NCBI GenBank assembly: GCA_003510135.1
Contig: DOKY01000019.1
Span: 1-21,645, forward strand
Direction: 5' to 3'
Length of the DNA stretch: 21,645 bases
From: Pseudothermotoga sp.
Lineage (GTDB): Bacteria > Thermotogota > Thermotogae > Thermotogales > DSM-5069
Part shown: positions 7,733-15,840 of the stretch, piece after piece
Position numbering within the stretch: the stretch's first letter is position 1
Layout of the letters: every line of letters begins with the position of its first letter
Position numbers and translations under genes: made by a program
Notes under the pieces: generated by a model
The model's database searches: none
The model's input: the letters and a program-made list of their open reading frames with translations, nothing else
What the model was told of the DNA's origin: nothing

Positions 7733-8438
7733 AGTTCGCCACTTCACTCGGCGTGGTCCCACTGCCGAAACCTGCGTCGTAGCCAAGTTCGAGCGCGAGC
7801 TCGTGTGTTATCCTCGGGCCACCGGCAATGACAAGCAGATCGTCCCTCAAGTTCTCCGCATAGAGCAGTTCCATCAGCTCGGTGAGGTGCTGTATGTGAA
7901 TGTTTCTCTGGGTCACCACCTGTGAAACGAGCACCACGTCCGCGCCCACTTCTCTGACCTTCCTGACCAGCTCTATGGGGGGAACCTGCGCACCGAGGTT
8001 GTACACCCTGAAGGCTTTGTACCTCTCAAGCCCGTAGTCGCCGTGGAAACCCTTCATGTTCAGGATGGAATCGAGCCCTACAGTGTGCGCATCGGTTCCG
8101 ATCGTCGCACCCACGACTACGATGGGACGTTTGAACTTCTGCAGGACCAGCTCGTCGATTTTCTCTCTCGGAAGTCTCTGAATTTTGGGCGCGATCACCT
8201 TTATCGAAGAAACATCCACCGCCACGTCCGTTTTTCCATATACAACAAAAAACGTGTAGCCCTCGTGCAGATCTTCCATTGTGGCTATCGTGACCTCGTA
8301 AAAACCAAGCTTTTCGCAGAACTTTTTCGCTGCTTCCCTCGCCAGAGGCCCGAACTCAATGGGTAAGGTGAAGGAAAGCTGCACCGCCCCATCGTTCAAC
8401 TGGTCACCGTACGGTTTGACGAGCTTCTGCTGGTTCAT
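7695..8438 (-). CDS. kamE: Lysine 5,6-aminomutase, beta subunit (B12- and PLP-binding)
   Basis: A 247-residue protein of the adenosylcobalamin-binding small subunit family. The base-off/His-on motif D116-A-H118-T-V-G is present, and Lys129 lies exactly 11 residues after His118, the spacing of His133 and PLP-binding Lys144 in the Clostridium sticklandii enzyme. Further Rossmann-type signals are VVLVSQVVTQRNIH and VIAGGPR. With KamD it moves the epsilon-amino group of beta-lysine or D-lysine to C5 by a radical route. The ATG overlaps the kamD stop as ATGA, with GGGGTG upstream, so translation is coupled. The 3' end overlaps the cca fusion gene on the other strand by 38 nt. Confidence 0.93.
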   Translation of the reverse strand: MNQQKLVKPYGDQLNDGAVQLSFTLPIEFGPLAREAAKKFCEKLGFYEVTIATMEDLHEGYTFFVVYGKTDVAVDVSSIKVIAPKIQRLPREKIDELVLQKFKRPIVVVGATIGTDAHTVGLDSILNMKGFHGDYGLERYKAFRVYNLGAQVPPIELVRKVREVGADVVLVSQVVTQRNIHIQHLTELMELLYAENLRDDLLVIAGGPRITHELALELGYDAGFGSGTTPSEVANFIVQELLKRRGL

Positions 8439-10003
8439 CCTTTCACCCCCAGCTCTCGTTCAAGCGCGTCTCGAATTGGGTTCTCGTAAGCTTCACCCTT
8501 TTTGAACACTCCCTCCAGCCCCTTACCGGCCTCCCTGCTCCTTCTTATGTCGGCGAAGATTCCCTGCTCTATCGCACTGAACAATCCCACATCGCTTATG
8601 TGCTCGAGCAGTTCCACCGCTTTTTTCAGCACCTCGTTCGCCCTCTTCTCGATGAATCCACCGGGTCTGAAAAGTATCTCGTCACCCAGGTGTCTCGTGG
8701 CTGAAAAGACGTAGTTGGCGTTGACGAGCGCAAGGTATCTGTCGTGCATGTAGGGTGTGTGTATCGCTTCGGTCAGAATTCCCAGAAGCTGAATCGATTG
8801 ACCCGTCATCGAAGAGACCAGATTGAAGAGTGTGTTCATCGCGTACCCTTTGAATATGTTGCCCGTCATGTATCTGGTGGGGGGCATGTACTTCACCGGG
8901 CAGTCTGGGAAGAGCTCACGCGAGAGCATGGCGTGCGCAATCTCGTACAGGAGCGAGTCTTCGATGTCCGGATTTATCTCGAAGGCGTGTCCGAGGCCCA
9001 TCAACTGGGGCTTCAGACCCGCCTTGATCGCGAACTGTTCGTTTATGAGCTGTGAAGCGGTGACCGTGTGGGCCTTCTCTATGGCGTCCGCGGTCGTCAG
9101 GTAGTTGTCCTCTCCGGTGTTTATCGTGATGTTCGCGTAAGCGCAAACCAGCCTGGAGATGTACTGATCCGTGAAGGTCCTGAGCATGTTGATGTCCCTG
9201 AACAAAATTCCGTACATGGCATCGTTCAAAAGTATGTCGAGCCCCTCGAACGCCGCCATGACCGCAATTTCCGGCATGCAGAGACCCGACGCGTAGTTCA
9301 CCTGTCTTATGTAACGCCCAACCTTTCTTGCCGCATCGTCAAGGGCTTGCCTCATGATCCTGAAGTTCTCCTGTGTCGCGTAGGTTCCTCCATAACCTTC
9401 TGTGGTCGCACCATAAGGCACATAGTCGAGCAGACTCTGTGCTGTGGAACGTATCACGGCAATAATGTCCGCGCCCTGAAAGACGGCTGCGCGTGCCTGG
9501 ACAACGTCCTCGTAGATGTTGCCAGTTGCCACAATGAGGTACTTGTAAGGCTTTGGAGGATCACCAAGCTCTCGAAGCAATGCGTCTCTCTCTTCACTCT
9601 TTCGCTTTATTCGCGCCACGGCCTCTTCAACCAGCTTTTGTGAAAACGCTTCGTAGATATTCCGCTTTGGCTGCGGTAGTGTGCGCAGGTCCAGACCGTC
9701 CGCTATTGCCTCGCAAACCTGCTGAACGTCTTTGTCCAAGACGATCGCGGCGCTCACGACAGGCTTGAACGCACCCTGATCCAGCATGTTCCATTCTTTG
9801 AGCTTGTCCAGCACGACGTTCACCAGAGGTACCTGCTCCTCACCAACGACGCCGTCCACACCCAGAAGTCTCAGCGTTGCACGCTCGGTGGAGACGGTTG
9901 AGTGCTCGTCGATGATTTTCTGAACGTCGTCGGTGATCTTCTTTGCGAGTGATCTGGCATACTGAACAAGCTTCGAATCCAGTTCGATCGTCGGTCTACC
10001 CAC
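8435..10003 (-). CDS. kamD: Lysine 5,6-aminomutase, alpha subunit
   Basis: A 522-residue protein, close to the ~516 usual for the large subunit, which forms the TIM barrel facing the cobalamin of KamE. Conserved-looking stretches include VPYGATTEGYGGTYATQENF, NYASGLCMPEIAVMAAFEGL, MLNDAMYGILFRD-like LLNDAMYGILFRDINM, and PPTRYMTGNIFKGYAM. The GTG at 10003 is preceded by GGAGGTGG at suitable spacing. The separate small subunit with B12 site distinguishes it from ornithine 4,5-aminomutase, where PLP and B12 sites sit on the large OraE. None of the other lysine-fermentation genes (2,3-aminomutase, 3,5-diaminohexanoate dehydrogenase, cleavage enzyme) is adjacent. Confidence 0.93.
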   Translation of the reverse strand: MGRPTIELDSKLVQYARSLAKKITDDVQKIIDEHSTVSTERATLRLLGVDGVVGEEQVPLVNVVLDKLKEWNMLDQGAFKPVVSAAIVLDKDVQQVCEAIADGLDLRTLPQPKRNIYEAFSQKLVEEAVARIKRKSEERDALLRELGDPPKPYKYLIVATGNIYEDVVQARAAVFQGADIIAVIRSTAQSLLDYVPYGATTEGYGGTYATQENFRIMRQALDDAARKVGRYIRQVNYASGLCMPEIAVMAAFEGLDILLNDAMYGILFRDINMLRTFTDQYISRLVCAYANITINTGEDNYLTTADAIEKAHTVTASQLINEQFAIKAGLKPQLMGLGHAFEINPDIEDSLLYEIAHAMLSRELFPDCPVKYMPPTRYMTGNIFKGYAMNTLFNLVSSMTGQSIQLLGILTEAIHTPYMHDRYLALVNANYVFSATRHLGDEILFRPGGFIEKRANEVLKKAVELLEHISDVGLFSAIEQGIFADIRRSREAGKGLEGVFKKGEAYENPIRDALERELGVKG

Positions 10004-10026
10004 CCAACCACCTCCGGTATTATCGT

Positions 10027-10061
10027 ATCATATCTGTTTCACCAAGGTGAATTAGTGAAAC
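10027..10061 (-). promoter_or_regulatory. Probable kamDE promoter with an upstream inverted repeat
   Basis: TATGAT on the minus strand (10032 to 10027) is a good -10, placing the start near 10020. It overlaps TATCAT on the plus strand (10026-10031). Just upstream, TTCACC-AA-GGTGAA (10038-10051) is a perfect 6-2-6 inverted repeat nested in GTTTCAC (10036-10042) ... GTGAAAC (10055-10061). It covers the -35 region, the usual place of an operator. No regulator is recognised. Confidence 0.45.
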
Positions 10062-10074
10062 ATCAGCGCAAAAA

Positions 10075-10083
10075 TGGTAGAAT
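10075..10083 (+). promoter_or_regulatory. Extended -10 promoter for the DUF6512-like gene
   Basis: TGG-TAGAAT (10075-10083) fits an extended -10 (TGn + TANAAT). No clear -35 is present; that position falls in the GTGAAAC arm of the inverted repeat shared with kamDE, so both genes could answer to the same factor. The SD GGTGATC (10091-10097) lies 4 nt before the GTG start. Confidence 0.45.
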
Positions 10084-10101
10084 GTTTGCGGGTGATCATG
10101 A

Positions 10102-10605
10102 GTGAGACTTTTTCTCAAGATTCTTATCTACACTGCTCTCTTCTCTGTTCTTCACTTTGGCTACGAACTCACGGGCTGGGACTTTCTCAAAATCTTCTGC
10201 GGTACAGACGAATCCGTCTTCGAACACATCAAGATGGGCTTCTGGGCCTACCTTTTCACCAGCATCATTGAATTCTTCACGTTGAAGAACAAACGGAATT
10301 TCTGGTCATCGAGGTTGTTCTCAACTTCACTCGTACCGTGGTTCGTAGCGATTGTGTGGTACATGGTAGCGGCGATTTTTGGAAAAGTCGAAGTCGTCTG
10401 GATTGAACTCACCTGGGCCTTTGCAGTCGTCATCATCTCTGGCCTGTTCGCGAAGGTGGTAGAAAGGGAACTCGAGACTTTGAAAATTTCAAGAGCCTTC
10501 AAAACGGTGATAGCTGTTCTCGTGGTCGTGTCGGTGATTTTCTTCGTACGCTTCTCCTTCGCGAAACCGTGGATCGATGTTTTCGTCGACCCGTACACGT
10601 TGTGA
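10102..10605 (+). CDS. Small multi-pass membrane protein, DUF6512-like
   Basis: A 167-residue protein with about five hydrophobic helices. GTG start with GGTGATC, which pairs well with the 16S 3' end. The N-terminal part (HFGYELTGWDF, then GTDESVFEHIKMGFW) resembles DUF6512, an uncharacterised membrane family whose members carry a conserved NESVWEHLK-type stretch; that match is from memory and not verified. Conserved His and Glu in SVFEHIK might bind a metal or cofactor (speculation). It lies between divergent kamDE and downstream aspS, with 49 nt before aspS. No function is proposed. Confidence 0.75.
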   Translation: MRLFLKILIYTALFSVLHFGYELTGWDFLKIFCGTDESVFEHIKMGFWAYLFTSIIEFFTLKNKRNFWSSRLFSTSLVPWFVAIVWYMVAAIFGKVEVVWIELTWAFAVVIISGLFAKVVERELETLKISRAFKTVIAVLVVVSVIFFVRFSFAKPWIDVFVDPYTL

Positions 10606-10615
10606 GACTTTGCGG

Positions 10616-10647
10616 TATTATTTTTCTAAAAGGGAGAACACAGGAGG
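10616..10647 (+). promoter_or_regulatory. Possible aspS operon promoter and SD
   Basis: TATTAT (10616-10621) could be a -10, with transcription starting near 10628 and a leader of about 27 nt carrying SD AGGAGG (10642-10647). No -35 match is seen. There is no T-box or other long leader structure, and read-through from the gene upstream is also possible. Confidence 0.35.
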
Positions 10648-10654
10648 TTGATGT

Positions 10655-12406
10655 ATGCTGCGAACACACACATGCGGAGAACTCAGACTCAGCGATGTGA
10701 ACAAGAAGGTCGTGCTGGCGGGCTGGGTCGACAGGATCAGGGACCTCGGCGGTGTGAAGTTCGTCATGCTCAGGGACAGGTACGGTCAGACACAGATCGT
10801 GCTGTCGAGAAACTTCGATCTGGACCTGAAGCGCGAATCGGTGGTTCGCGTGGAGGGTGTGGTCAGGGAAAGGCCGAAGGACACCGTCAACAGAGAACTG
10901 GCAACGGGTGAAATCGAAGTGTTTGCCGAACGGGTTGAGGTCCTCTCCGCACCGGAGAAAGACCTTCCTTTCTATCCTGGAGAACCGAACTTGCCAAGTG
11001 AGGACGTCAGACTCAAGTACCGTTACATCGATCTGAGAAGGAAAGAGATGATGGACAGGATCATAACGCGTCACAGGGTGGCCCAGGCCGTGAGGCAGTA
11101 TCTGAGCGCTCTGGGATTCATAGAGGTGGAAACACCTTTTTTGACGAAGAGTACTCCCGAAGGTGCGAGAGACTTCCTGGTACCATCCAGGCTCAAACCC
11201 GGAACCTTTTACGCACTTCCACAGTCTCCTCAGCTGTTCAAACAGCTCCTCATGGTTGGAGGCCTGGACAGATACTTCCAGATCGTTCGTTGTTTCCGGG
11301 ACGAAGACCTGAGGGCGGACAGACAACCGGAATTCACACAGATAGACATCGAGATGTCCTTCGTCACGAGAGAAGACGTTTTGGAAACCGTTGAGGGTAT
11401 GGTCAGGTACGTCTTCAAGCAGGTCCTCGATGTGGATCTACCTGAGAAGTTCGACAGATTGAGCTATCAATATTGCATGGACACTTACGGTTCGGACAAA
11501 CCGGACAGAAGGATCGGCATGGAGTTCGTCAACCTGACCGAATATTTCAGAAACAGCGATTACAACGTGGTGAAGAACATCGTAGAGAACGGTGGGGTGG
11601 TCAAGGGCTTCGTTGTCAATAACTTCGCCTCTAAGATGAGCAGGAAAGTTGCAGAAGAGTTCGAAACGATCGTAAAGAAGAATGGACTCGGTGGTATACT
11701 GTGGTTCGCGCTCGATAACGAGATGAAAGGCAGCGCATTGAAGCATCTGAAGAACATCTACGATGAAGTCTCTAAAGCGATTCGAATACAACATGGCGAC
11801 GTGTGTTTGATGGTGGCGGGAAAACCGGCCGAAGTGAATGCTGCTCTCGGCGAACTGAGGAAGGCCATAGGTGATACGCATTTTGCTCATATGAAGGCTG
11901 GCTTCGACGTGTTCTGGGTTTTAGACTTTCCCATGTTCGAGTACAGTGAAGAAGAGGGCCGGTATGTCGCGCAGCACCATCCCTTCACGATGCCCAACCT
12001 CGAAGATCTGGAGCGCTACAAAGACGGGGATCTCTCGAAGATAAGAGCACAATCTTACGATCTGGTCATCAACGGCTACGAGGTCGGATCTGGAAGTATC
12101 AGGATACACAACAGAGATTTACAGAGAGAAGTGTTCAGGCTCATGCGGCTCTCCGAAGAAGAAATCAAGATCAAATTCGGCTTTCTCCTGGAGGCCTTTC
12201 AGTATGGTGCCCCACCGCACGGTGGTATCGCGCTCGGTCTGGACAGGTTAGTTGCTATAATCTGTAATGTCTCGTCGATAAGAGAAGTGATAGCATTTCC
12301 AAAGACTGCGACTGGCGTGTGTCCGTTGACGGGTGCGCCGGATGTGGTGAGCGAACAACAACTGAGAGAACTAAAAATAAGAATAACTGGAGGGAACGGA
12401 ACATGA
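10655..12406 (+). CDS. aspS: Aspartyl-tRNA synthetase
   Basis: A 583-residue bacterial-type class IIb synthetase that charges tRNA with aspartate. Seen: N-terminal OB-fold anticodon-binding domain (~1-100, starting MLRTHTCGEL with VLAGWVDRIRDLGG), motif 2 FRDEDLRADRQPEFTQID (~213-230), the insertion domain typical of bacterial AspRS between motifs 2 and 3 (~280-420), and motif 3 GGIALGLDRLVA (~522-533). The ATG at 10655 has AGGAGG 7 nt upstream; an ATG at 10651 is out of frame. First gene of a nine-gene operon; its TGA overlaps the next ATG by 4 nt. Whether it is discriminating or also makes Asp-tRNA(Asn) was not determined. Confidence 0.97.
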   Translation: MLRTHTCGELRLSDVNKKVVLAGWVDRIRDLGGVKFVMLRDRYGQTQIVLSRNFDLDLKRESVVRVEGVVRERPKDTVNRELATGEIEVFAERVEVLSAPEKDLPFYPGEPNLPSEDVRLKYRYIDLRRKEMMDRIITRHRVAQAVRQYLSALGFIEVETPFLTKSTPEGARDFLVPSRLKPGTFYALPQSPQLFKQLLMVGGLDRYFQIVRCFRDEDLRADRQPEFTQIDIEMSFVTREDVLETVEGMVRYVFKQVLDVDLPEKFDRLSYQYCMDTYGSDKPDRRIGMEFVNLTEYFRNSDYNVVKNIVENGGVVKGFVVNNFASKMSRKVAEEFETIVKKNGLGGILWFALDNEMKGSALKHLKNIYDEVSKAIRIQHGDVCLMVAGKPAEVNAALGELRKAIGDTHFAHMKAGFDVFWVLDFPMFEYSEEEGRYVAQHHPFTMPNLEDLERYKDGDLSKIRAQSYDLVINGYEVGSGSIRIHNRDLQREVFRLMRLSEEEIKIKFGFLLEAFQYGAPPHGGIALGLDRLVAIICNVSSIREVIAFPKTATGVCPLTGAPDVVSEQQLRELKIRITGGNGT

Positions 12407-12735
12407 TCGATGTGGACATCAAGTTCGAGGAGCAGAACGACAGATTACTTTGCAAGATCAACGGAGACTTCGATGCGTATCACTCCGCGGAGATCAAAAA
12501 ACAGATAAAGGACAGGATGGAGAGCTCTAAGGCGTCGAAGATCGTCATTGACATGTCTGAAGTGCCGTACATAGACAGCGCTGGTCTGGGTGCAATGGTA
12601 GCCATACTGAAGGACGCGAGGCACCTCGGTAAAGAGATAATCCTGGTGAGCCCGAGGCAGAACGTGAAGAGAATCTTTGAGATGACGCGCCTGGACAAAG
12701 TCTTCAAAATCGTCGAAGTTCTGGAGGAGGCTTGA
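12403..12735 (+). CDS. STAS-domain anti-sigma-factor antagonist
   Basis: A 110-residue single STAS domain. The phosphorylation loop reads IDSAGLGAM with Ser59 as the expected target of an anti-sigma kinase, as in SpoIIAA and RsbV. In those systems the unphosphorylated form binds the anti-sigma factor and frees a sigma factor. The ATG at 12403 has GGAGGG 8 nt upstream and overlaps the aspS stop; a longer open frame from 12319 would read through the aspS end and is not used. It matches in size and context T. maritima TM1442, whose structure is known. No kinase (RsbW/SpoIIAB-like) or PP2C phosphatase lies in the window. The only sigma gene here is the SigH-like one at 19800-20426, a class not known to be controlled this way. 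Confidence 0.92.
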   Translation: MIDVDIKFEEQNDRLLCKINGDFDAYHSAEIKKQIKDRMESSKASKIVIDMSEVPYIDSAGLGAMVAILKDARHLGKEIILVSPRQNVKRIFEMTRLDKVFKIVEVLEEA

Positions 12736-12736
12736 A

Positions 12737-13411
12737 TTGGGCAACTTTCTCGTCGCCATAGATGGCCCCGCCGGCTCTGGAAAATCAACCATAGCAAAAC
12801 TCCTCTCTGAGAGACTCGGTTTCAACCACCTGGACACGGGCGCCATGTACCGTGCAATCGGGGTTTACCTGGATTCAAAGGGATTCACGCCAGACAATGT
12901 TCCAGACGAAGAACTGGAAAATATAGATATGCAGTATGTAAACGGCGAACTGTATCTGAATGGTGAGAAGGTGCGTGAGGAAGAAATCAGATCTGCGAAA
13001 GCCGGCCAGCTCGCTTCAAGCTTCGCGGTCGTGCCGAAGGTCAGGGAAAAGTTGACTCAGCTCCAGAGGAAAATCTGCGAAAATGGAAACTTCGTCGTCG
13101 AAGGCAGGGACATCGGTACCGTCGTTCTGCCCCACGCTCAGGTGAAGATATTCCTCACCGCATCCTTTGAAGAAAGGGTCAAAAGGAGAGCTAAGGAACT
13201 CAAACGAAAGGGTGTAGAGCTGTCCTTGGAAGAAGTAGCGAGACAGATAGAGGAACGCGACAAACGTGATTCCTCGAGGGACCTTGCTCCTTTGAAACCT
13301 GCTGAAGACGCGATCGTGATCGACACGACAGCCAAGAGCATCGAGCAAGTGCTTGAAGAGGTCATCGAGGTCATCAACAGGAGGAAAACCGATGAAGCTG
13401 TGCGTTGCTGA
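12737..13411 (+). CDS. cmk: Cytidylate kinase
   Basis: A 224-residue (d)CMP kinase that makes (d)CDP from (d)CMP and ATP. The P-loop GPAGSGKST spans 10-18, the substrate region HLDTGAMYRA follows near 31-40, and GRDIGTVV plus RDKRDSSRDLAPL form the acceptor and lid motifs. TTG start 1 nt after the preceding stop, with GGAGGAGG at 6 nt. The last 20 nt overlap ispH, indicating coupled translation. Length is normal. Confidence 0.95.
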   Translation: MGNFLVAIDGPAGSGKSTIAKLLSERLGFNHLDTGAMYRAIGVYLDSKGFTPDNVPDEELENIDMQYVNGELYLNGEKVREEEIRSAKAGQLASSFAVVPKVREKLTQLQRKICENGNFVVEGRDIGTVVLPHAQVKIFLTASFEERVKRRAKELKRKGVELSLEEVARQIEERDKRDSSRDLAPLKPAEDAIVIDTTAKSIEQVLEEVIEVINRRKTDEAVRC

Positions 13412-14222
13412 GAACATCGGCTTCTGCTTCGGCGTAGAGAGGGCTTTGAAAACGGTGGAAGAATATCTCAAGAAGGAGCGAAGTGTGTACAGCCTCGGTG
13501 AGCTCGTTCACAACAGAAATGTCGTCAAAAGATTGACGGAGAAAGGACTCAAAGTTTACCATGAAAACGATCCACTCCCGGAGGACGCGAGGGATTCTGT
13601 GCTCGTTGTGAGGGCTCACGGTGCAGCTCCAAAGGTTCTGAACGAACTCGAAAAGAATTTCAAACGAGTGATAGATGCGACCTGTCCTATCGTCCTCAAG
13701 CTGTTCGAAAAGGCAAAAAGTGCGAAAGAAGCCGGTTACAAACTGGTCGTTTTCGGTGACGAAAACCACGACGAAATGAGAGCCTTGAAGGGACACGTCA
13801 AAGACGCGATCATCACTACACATCCTTTAGCTCTAGAGGGGAAAATCTGTGTTCTTTCACAGACAACGATGTCGCTGGAGGATTTCTTGAGTTTCGGTGC
13901 TGGAATTTTAAAGGCTTCCGAACCGACGGAATTTCTTTTTTTGAACAGCGTGTGTGAGATCACACACAAACGTGAGATTGAAGTGAAGAAGATGGCGTTC
14001 GAATGCGATCTCATCGTCGTCGTTGGGGGTAAGAACAGCTCCAACACTAAAAAACTCGCGAGAATTGCTTCGAAGACCACGAGGGTGTTGCACGTGCAGG
14101 ATGTTTCGGAACTTGAAGGGTTCGACTTCAAACGCTTCAGGAAGATAGGTGTCACGGCCGGAACGTCCACATCCTTGGAGGACGTCAATCTGGTCGTTAA
14201 GAAAATTCGTTTGGGAGGATGA
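13392..14222 (+). CDS. ispH: 4-hydroxy-3-methylbut-2-enyl diphosphate reductase
   Basis: A 276-residue [4Fe-4S] enzyme, last step of the MEP pathway giving IPP and DMAPP. The three cluster cysteines are Cys12 (GFCFGV), Cys98 (DATCPIV) and Cys188 (NSVCEITHKRE). Diphosphate-binding and catalytic positions His40 (LVHN), His76 (RAHG) and His126 with Glu128 (NHDE) are present. ATG at 13392 with AGGAGG 7 nt upstream inside the end of cmk; the 13-codon upstream extension of the frame is rejected because the SD sits after it. It is followed after 4 nt by the S1 gene, an order that recalls the IspH-S1 fusion proteins of some Clostridia. Confidence 0.96.
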   Translation: MKLCVAENIGFCFGVERALKTVEEYLKKERSVYSLGELVHNRNVVKRLTEKGLKVYHENDPLPEDARDSVLVVRAHGAAPKVLNELEKNFKRVIDATCPIVLKLFEKAKSAKEAGYKLVVFGDENHDEMRALKGHVKDAIITTHPLALEGKICVLSQTTMSLEDFLSFGAGILKASEPTEFLFLNSVCEITHKREIEVKKMAFECDLIVVVGGKNSSNTKKLARIASKTTRVLHVQDVSELEGFDFKRFRKIGVTAGTSTSLEDVNLVVKKIRLGG

Positions 14223-14226
14223 GCGT

Positions 14227-15837
14227 ATGGAAAAAGAAAACGCGAGCATGAAGGATTTTGAGAGATATTTGGACTTCACCGGATTCAGGCCGGGCCAGGT
14301 TGTTGAAGCAACCGTAACCGGCGTCGACCCTGCTGAAGGTTTGTCGGTAGACTTTGGCGGAAAGCAGGAAGGCAGGATACTGTCCTCGGAGCTCGTGAGG
14401 GAACCATTGAGTTACAGGATCGGTGAAAAGATCACGGCTCAGATACTGAAGATAAACGACGAAGAAGGCTACGCAATGCTCTCCGAACTCAGACCTTACA
14501 GGAGGATGGCTGAACACAAGGTCAGGGAAGCGAAGGATTCCGGAACACCGGTCAAAGGTTACTTCGTGCAGCAGGTCTCTGGTGGTTACATCGTGAGACT
14601 CTTCAACACGCTGGATGCTTTCCTGCCAGGTTCAGAATCCCTGCTCAGAAGAAATGCGGAAATTCCACAGGGTGAACACGAGTTTCTGATCATCGACTAT
14701 ACTCCGGGCAGGCGTGGCAGGATCGTCGTTTCGAGAAAAGCTCTGATCGAAAGGCAAATTCAGACCTTTTTTGAGTCACACAAAGTCGATGACGTCGTCG
14801 AGGCGAAGGTCGAGCGAGTGAGATCTTCCGGGGCCACGCTGAAGATCGGACCACTGACGGTTAAGCTTCCGAAAGAAGAAGTTTCCCACGATCCTTCAGT
14901 TTCCATACACGATGTGTTGAAAGAGGGAGAAACCATCAAAGTGAAGATTGTAAAGCTCGATCCCGCACAGCGCCTGATCGAAGTCAGTCTGAAGGCGCTC
15001 GAACCGGATCCATGGCAAACCGCGGTTGAGAAGTACAAGGTGGGCACGATCGTGCGGGGCGTGGTGAAGAACATTGTCCCGTTTGGCGTCTTTGTGAATC
15101 TCGAACCGGGACTGGATGGACTCATACACGTTTCAGAGATCTTCTGGAGCAGTAAGAAAGTCGATTTGAAAAAGTTCTTCAAGCCCGGTCAGGTGGTCGA
15201 AGCCGAGGTGGTGGAGGTCGATCCGGAGAAACACAGACTTGCGTTGAGTTACAAGAGGGCGCAGGGAGATCCCTGGGAAAATGTGACGGAACGATACAGG
15301 GAGGGTGACATTGTCGAGGGCACCGTCGTGAAGGTCCTTCCCACCGGTTTGATAGTTGAGATAGAAGACGGTGTAACGGGGCTCGTGCCGAAGTCGGAAC
15401 TCTCGTGGAACAGGGTGAGCGATCCGGGCAAGTTGTTCAAAGAGAAGCAAAACGTGAAGATGAAGATACTGTCTATAGATCCGCAGAACAGAAGGATGAG
15501 GCTCAGCGTGAAGCAAATTGTACCGGACCCGTGGGAAAAGGCCGCCGAGAGTCTAAAAGATGGTGACGTCGCGCAAGCGATCGTGAAGGCGAAGCTTAAT
15601 TCAGGTTACGTGCTCCAGTTGAAAGATTTCTCCGTGGAAGCGTTCATGCCATCGAACCACGCGTCCGAAGAGATTGAAGAAGGGGCAGAAATCGAGGTTC
15701 TCGTGTTGAGGATAATACCTGAACGAAGAAAGATTCTTGTCAGTCAGAAGAAGCTTGAGGAAATAAAGGACTACGAAGAATACAAGAAACAAATGGGTAG
15801 CCCTCAGAAAACGCTCGGCGATTTTCTGAAAAAGTGA
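14227..15837 (+). CDS. rpsA: Ribosomal protein S1-like protein with six S1 domains
   Basis: A 536-residue protein made of tandem S1 RNA-binding OB folds, roughly at 18-90, 100-180, 188-265, 270-355, 360-440 and 447-525. The fourth (GVVKNIVPFGVFVNL, then GLIHVSEI) and fifth (GTVVKVLPTGLIVEIEDG) fit the consensus best. The first three are divergent, as expected for ribosome-docking domains of S1. A DPWE/DPWQ linker recurs between domains. ATG at 14227 with GGGAGG 8 nt upstream. S1 helps unfold and capture mRNA on the 30S subunit. The strong SDs throughout the window suggest it may be less needed here than in E. coli (inference). Confidence 0.92.
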   Translation: MEKENASMKDFERYLDFTGFRPGQVVEATVTGVDPAEGLSVDFGGKQEGRILSSELVREPLSYRIGEKITAQILKINDEEGYAMLSELRPYRRMAEHKVREAKDSGTPVKGYFVQQVSGGYIVRLFNTLDAFLPGSESLLRRNAEIPQGEHEFLIIDYTPGRRGRIVVSRKALIERQIQTFFESHKVDDVVEAKVERVRSSGATLKIGPLTVKLPKEEVSHDPSVSIHDVLKEGETIKVKIVKLDPAQRLIEVSLKALEPDPWQTAVEKYKVGTIVRGVVKNIVPFGVFVNLEPGLDGLIHVSEIFWSSKKVDLKKFFKPGQVVEAEVVEVDPEKHRLALSYKRAQGDPWENVTERYREGDIVEGTVVKVLPTGLIVEIEDGVTGLVPKSELSWNRVSDPGKLFKEKQNVKMKILSIDPQNRRMRLSVKQIVPDPWEKAAESLKDGDVAQAIVKAKLNSGYVLQLKDFSVEAFMPSNHASEEIEEGAEIEVLVLRIIPERRKILVSQKKLEEIKDYEEYKKQMGSPQKTLGDFLKK

Positions 15838-15840
15838 ACC

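Noticed and set aside
8435..10003. Ornithine 4,5-aminomutase (OraE) as an alternative identity
   Set aside because: In that enzyme the large subunit carries both the PLP and B12 sites; here both sites are in the separate 247-residue subunit, as in lysine 5,6-aminomutase.
10499..11326. Minus-strand open frame of 275 codons over the start of aspS
   Set aside because: Antisense to conserved AspRS sequence, low-complexity charged translation, no ribosome site.
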